Assembly: GCA_030388825.1 (NCBI GenBank)
Contig: CP128835.1
Coordinates: 1 to 64,000 of the forward strand
DNA: 64,000 nt
Origin: Rossellomorea sp. AcN35-11
GTDB lineage: Bacteria; Bacillota; Bacilli; Bacillales; Bacillaceae_B
Direction: 5' to 3'
Notes under the pieces: model-generated
Told to the model about the DNA's origin: nothing
The model's database searches: none
What the model saw: the letters and a program-made list of their open reading frames with translations, nothing else
Position numbers and translations under genes: made by a program
Part shown: piece by piece, positions 63,046-64,000 of the stretch
How positions within the stretch are numbered: position 1 is the first letter of the stretch
How the letters are laid out: each line of letters starts with the position of its first letter

Positions 63046-63103
63046 CCATAAAAAAAACCGACAAATTCCCAAAACACCGGTTTTGAGAATTTGTCGGTTT
63101 ACT
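63046..63103 (-). terminator. Very strong terminator between DUF2294 and the anhydrase-like gene
   Basis: AAACCGACAAATTC plus CAAAAC paired with GTTTTG plus GAATTTGTCGGTTT, followed by about eight T's on the minus strand. Only about 40 bp separate it from the next start, leaving little room for a promoter, so the downstream genes need read-through or a promoter inside it. Confidence 0.85.
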
Positions 63104-63181
63104 TTCAACGAACCACAACAGTTTTTTGAAAATCTCCCGATTGAACCACGGGAACGGGTCCCCTGGCCAAAATATTTTGTT

Positions 63182-63550
63182 TTAGTTTAAAGAGTTCTCT
63201 AAATCTTTCCCTAATCTGAAGACCATGACCCGCTCTCCAGTCTGCGTACTGATATCCGTGTGGAAGCATGTAACCTCTTCGCCTGTCAAATCTGAGATGA
63301 TCTTGTTTAACTCAGCGACGCCGGACTCCACCAGGGCAGCCCGGTTCTTCTTGATAGCAAGCATCCCTTCCTTCGTCTCGGACACTTTGTATTCAGCAGG
63401 TGTCAAAATGCCCCTCAGGGTGACGATGATCATATCCCTGACAATGTCAGACTTCACGGCAATCGATCCCCGCCCCAGAAAATCCTTTTCCCATTGCGTA
63501 ATCGATTTACTTATATCTGCTTCCAGACTTCCTTTAGTGACTTTACTCAT
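63182..63550 (-). CDS. DUF2294 protein
   Basis: Protein of 122 residues, DUF2294 family: SLEADISKSITQWEKDFLGRGSIAVKSDIVRDMIIVTLRGILTPAEYKVSETKEG and the C-terminal LTGEEVTCFHTDISTQTGERVMVFRLGKD. Function unknown. Its start overlaps the stop of a 26-codon leader frame by an ATGA and lies only 17 bp after a strong terminator, so its expression probably depends on events in the leader. Confidence 0.82.
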   Translation of the reverse strand: MSKVTKGSLEADISKSITQWEKDFLGRGSIAVKSDIVRDMIIVTLRGILTPAEYKVSETKEGMLAIKKNRAALVESGVAELNKIISDLTGEEVTCFHTDISTQTGERVMVFRLGKDLENSLN

Positions 63551-63627
63551 TCCATTTCTCTCCCATCAAAAAAGGTGTATTCCCCTAACGAAAAAATCGC
63601 TAAAGGAATACACCGATTTATACACAT
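63547..63627 (-). CDS. Leader frame (26 aa) through the DUF2294 terminator
   Basis: An ATG at 63627 with AAAGGG five nt upstream opens 26 codons (starts MCINR, ends REME) that run through the terminator hairpin and stop by overlapping the DUF2294 start codon. A ribosome translating it would keep the hairpin open. Whether it is translated is unknown. Confidence 0.45.
   Translation of the reverse strand: MCINRCIPLAIFSLGEYTFFDGREME
63568..63614 (-). terminator. Terminator in the leader of DUF2294
   Basis: GGTGTATTCC / GGAATACACC continued by an inner stem with G-U pairs and a TTTT loop, followed by six T's on the minus strand. It lies between the promoter and the gene, so it can act as an attenuator. 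Confidence 0.8.
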
Positions 63628-63661
63628 GTTAACCCTTTATCTTGATGTCACTTGTTCATGC

Positions 63662-63679
63662 AACCAATGCACGCATTGG
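63662..63679 (-). promoter_or_regulatory. Perfect hairpin in the DUF2294 leader
   Basis: ACCAATGC-GT-GCATTGGT, an 8-2-8 perfect inverted repeat in the transcribed leader, about 60 nt after the predicted start point. It may be part of an anti-terminator or a protein site. Confidence 0.55.
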
Positions 63680-63743
63680 TATTATGCTCAAGTCCTTATC
63701 AATAAATGGCTTCAGATGATCTCTCGGTATTATAGTTTTTTTC

Positions 63744-63772
63744 ATTCTATCCCGTTCACCCGGTTGTGTCAA
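63744..63772 (-). promoter_or_regulatory. Consensus sigma-A promoter of the DUF2294 transcript
   Basis: TTGACA (63772-63767), a 17-bp spacer and TAGAAT (63749-63744) on the minus strand. The transcript would have a leader of about 187 nt before DUF2294. Confidence 0.8.
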
Positions 63773-63913
63773 TAGGGAAACTACGGACTTTTTTCCTATT
63801 GTTTAATGAGAAAAGGTGACGCTTTTACAAGCCAGGGAAAGGATGGTCCCTTTGGCGTTCATGATACTATATTGGTAGAAAGAGATTCACATTTTTTGAA
63901 GCAGGTGAACAGA

Positions 63914-64000
63914 ATGAAACATGGAATGGTACTAGAAAAAATGACTACCGGTGATTGGGACCAAGTACGAGACATTTACCTTGAAGGGATAACGACAGGG
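63914..64000 (+). CDS. GNAT N-acetyltransferase (3' part beyond right edge)
   Basis: First 29 codons of an acetyltransferase. MTTGDWDQVREIYLEGI-like sequence (here MTTGDWDQVRDIYLEGITTG) is typical of phosphinothricin-acetyltransferase-like GNATs. AGGTGAACAGA precedes the ATG at 63914. It is divergent from the DUF2294 transcript. The rest is outside the window. Confidence 0.65.
   Translation, partial: MKHGMVLEKMTTGDWDQVRDIYLEGITTG

Overview
The window is a chromosomal segment of a low-to-moderate GC Gram-positive, endospore-former-like bacterium of the Bacillaceae. The basis is strong AGGAGG-type ribosome sites, Zur-type 7-1-7 operators, an Spx paralogue, IDEAL, YoaS/YozG, DUF2294 and DUF3953 families, a KinB-like kinase, a CwlC-like amidase and an NtdB homologue. 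I cannot name the species from sequence alone; a Rossellomorea/Bacillus-like marine or soil bacillus would fit. No rRNA, tRNA, prophage, IS element or CRISPR array was seen.

Layout. 1-7612 (minus strand) holds an almost complete opine-metallophore operon, cntK-cntL-cntM-cntA-cntB-cntC-cntD-cntF, cut by the left edge inside cntF. It encodes a histidine racemase, a nicotianamine-synthase-like enzyme, an opine dehydrogenase and a peptide/nickel-type ABC importer. A consensus sigma-A promoter and two Zur-type boxes, one exact, lie upstream of cntK. 8057-9482 holds an IDEAL-domain protein, an Rrf2-family repressor and an SpxA2-like protein, with four copies of one 23-bp operator (ACTGTAA-N9-TTACAGT) in their three promoter regions; it looks like a SaiR-SpxA2 stress module. 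9844-13432 has a DrrAB-like exporter with a nonsense codon in the ATPase, and yoaS-yozG-DUF817 with a frameshift in the last gene.

13906-31000 is a mosaic of small housekeeping, regulatory and membrane genes: GlpQ-like phosphodiesterase, GNATs, HAD phosphatase, Lrp, DUF1272-isochorismatase, DmpA-like peptidase, serine hydrolase, XRE-TPR regulator, metallo-beta-lactamase-fold protein and MFS carrier. 30478-45501 contains an SgrR-type regulator divergent from the MFS carrier, a KinB-like kinase, a Dph6-like ATPase, small-molecule-modifying enzymes, a CwlC-like amidase fused to a glucosaminidase, and a broken ClC channel. 46022-60700 contains an MFS carrier, an NtdB-like phosphatase, an NhaC antiporter, Maa, a histidine phosphatase, an ECF sigma/anti-sigma pair, an M3 peptidase, a YiiX-like hydrolase and a broken 7TM-GGDEF cyclase. 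60823-64000 ends with DUF454, an inorganic-carbon-like locus (SbtA permease, a beta-carbonic-anhydrase-like protein lacking its zinc ligands, and DUF2294 behind a terminator-containing leader), and the start of a GNAT gene.

Two features span the window. First, five intergenic copies of a ~130-bp element, each a TCGACA head followed by six degenerate 20-bp units, occur about every 8-14 kb. Second, about ten genes are interrupted by single frameshifts or a nonsense codon. This points either to indel errors in the assembly or to real decay, and it limits what can be said about those genes.
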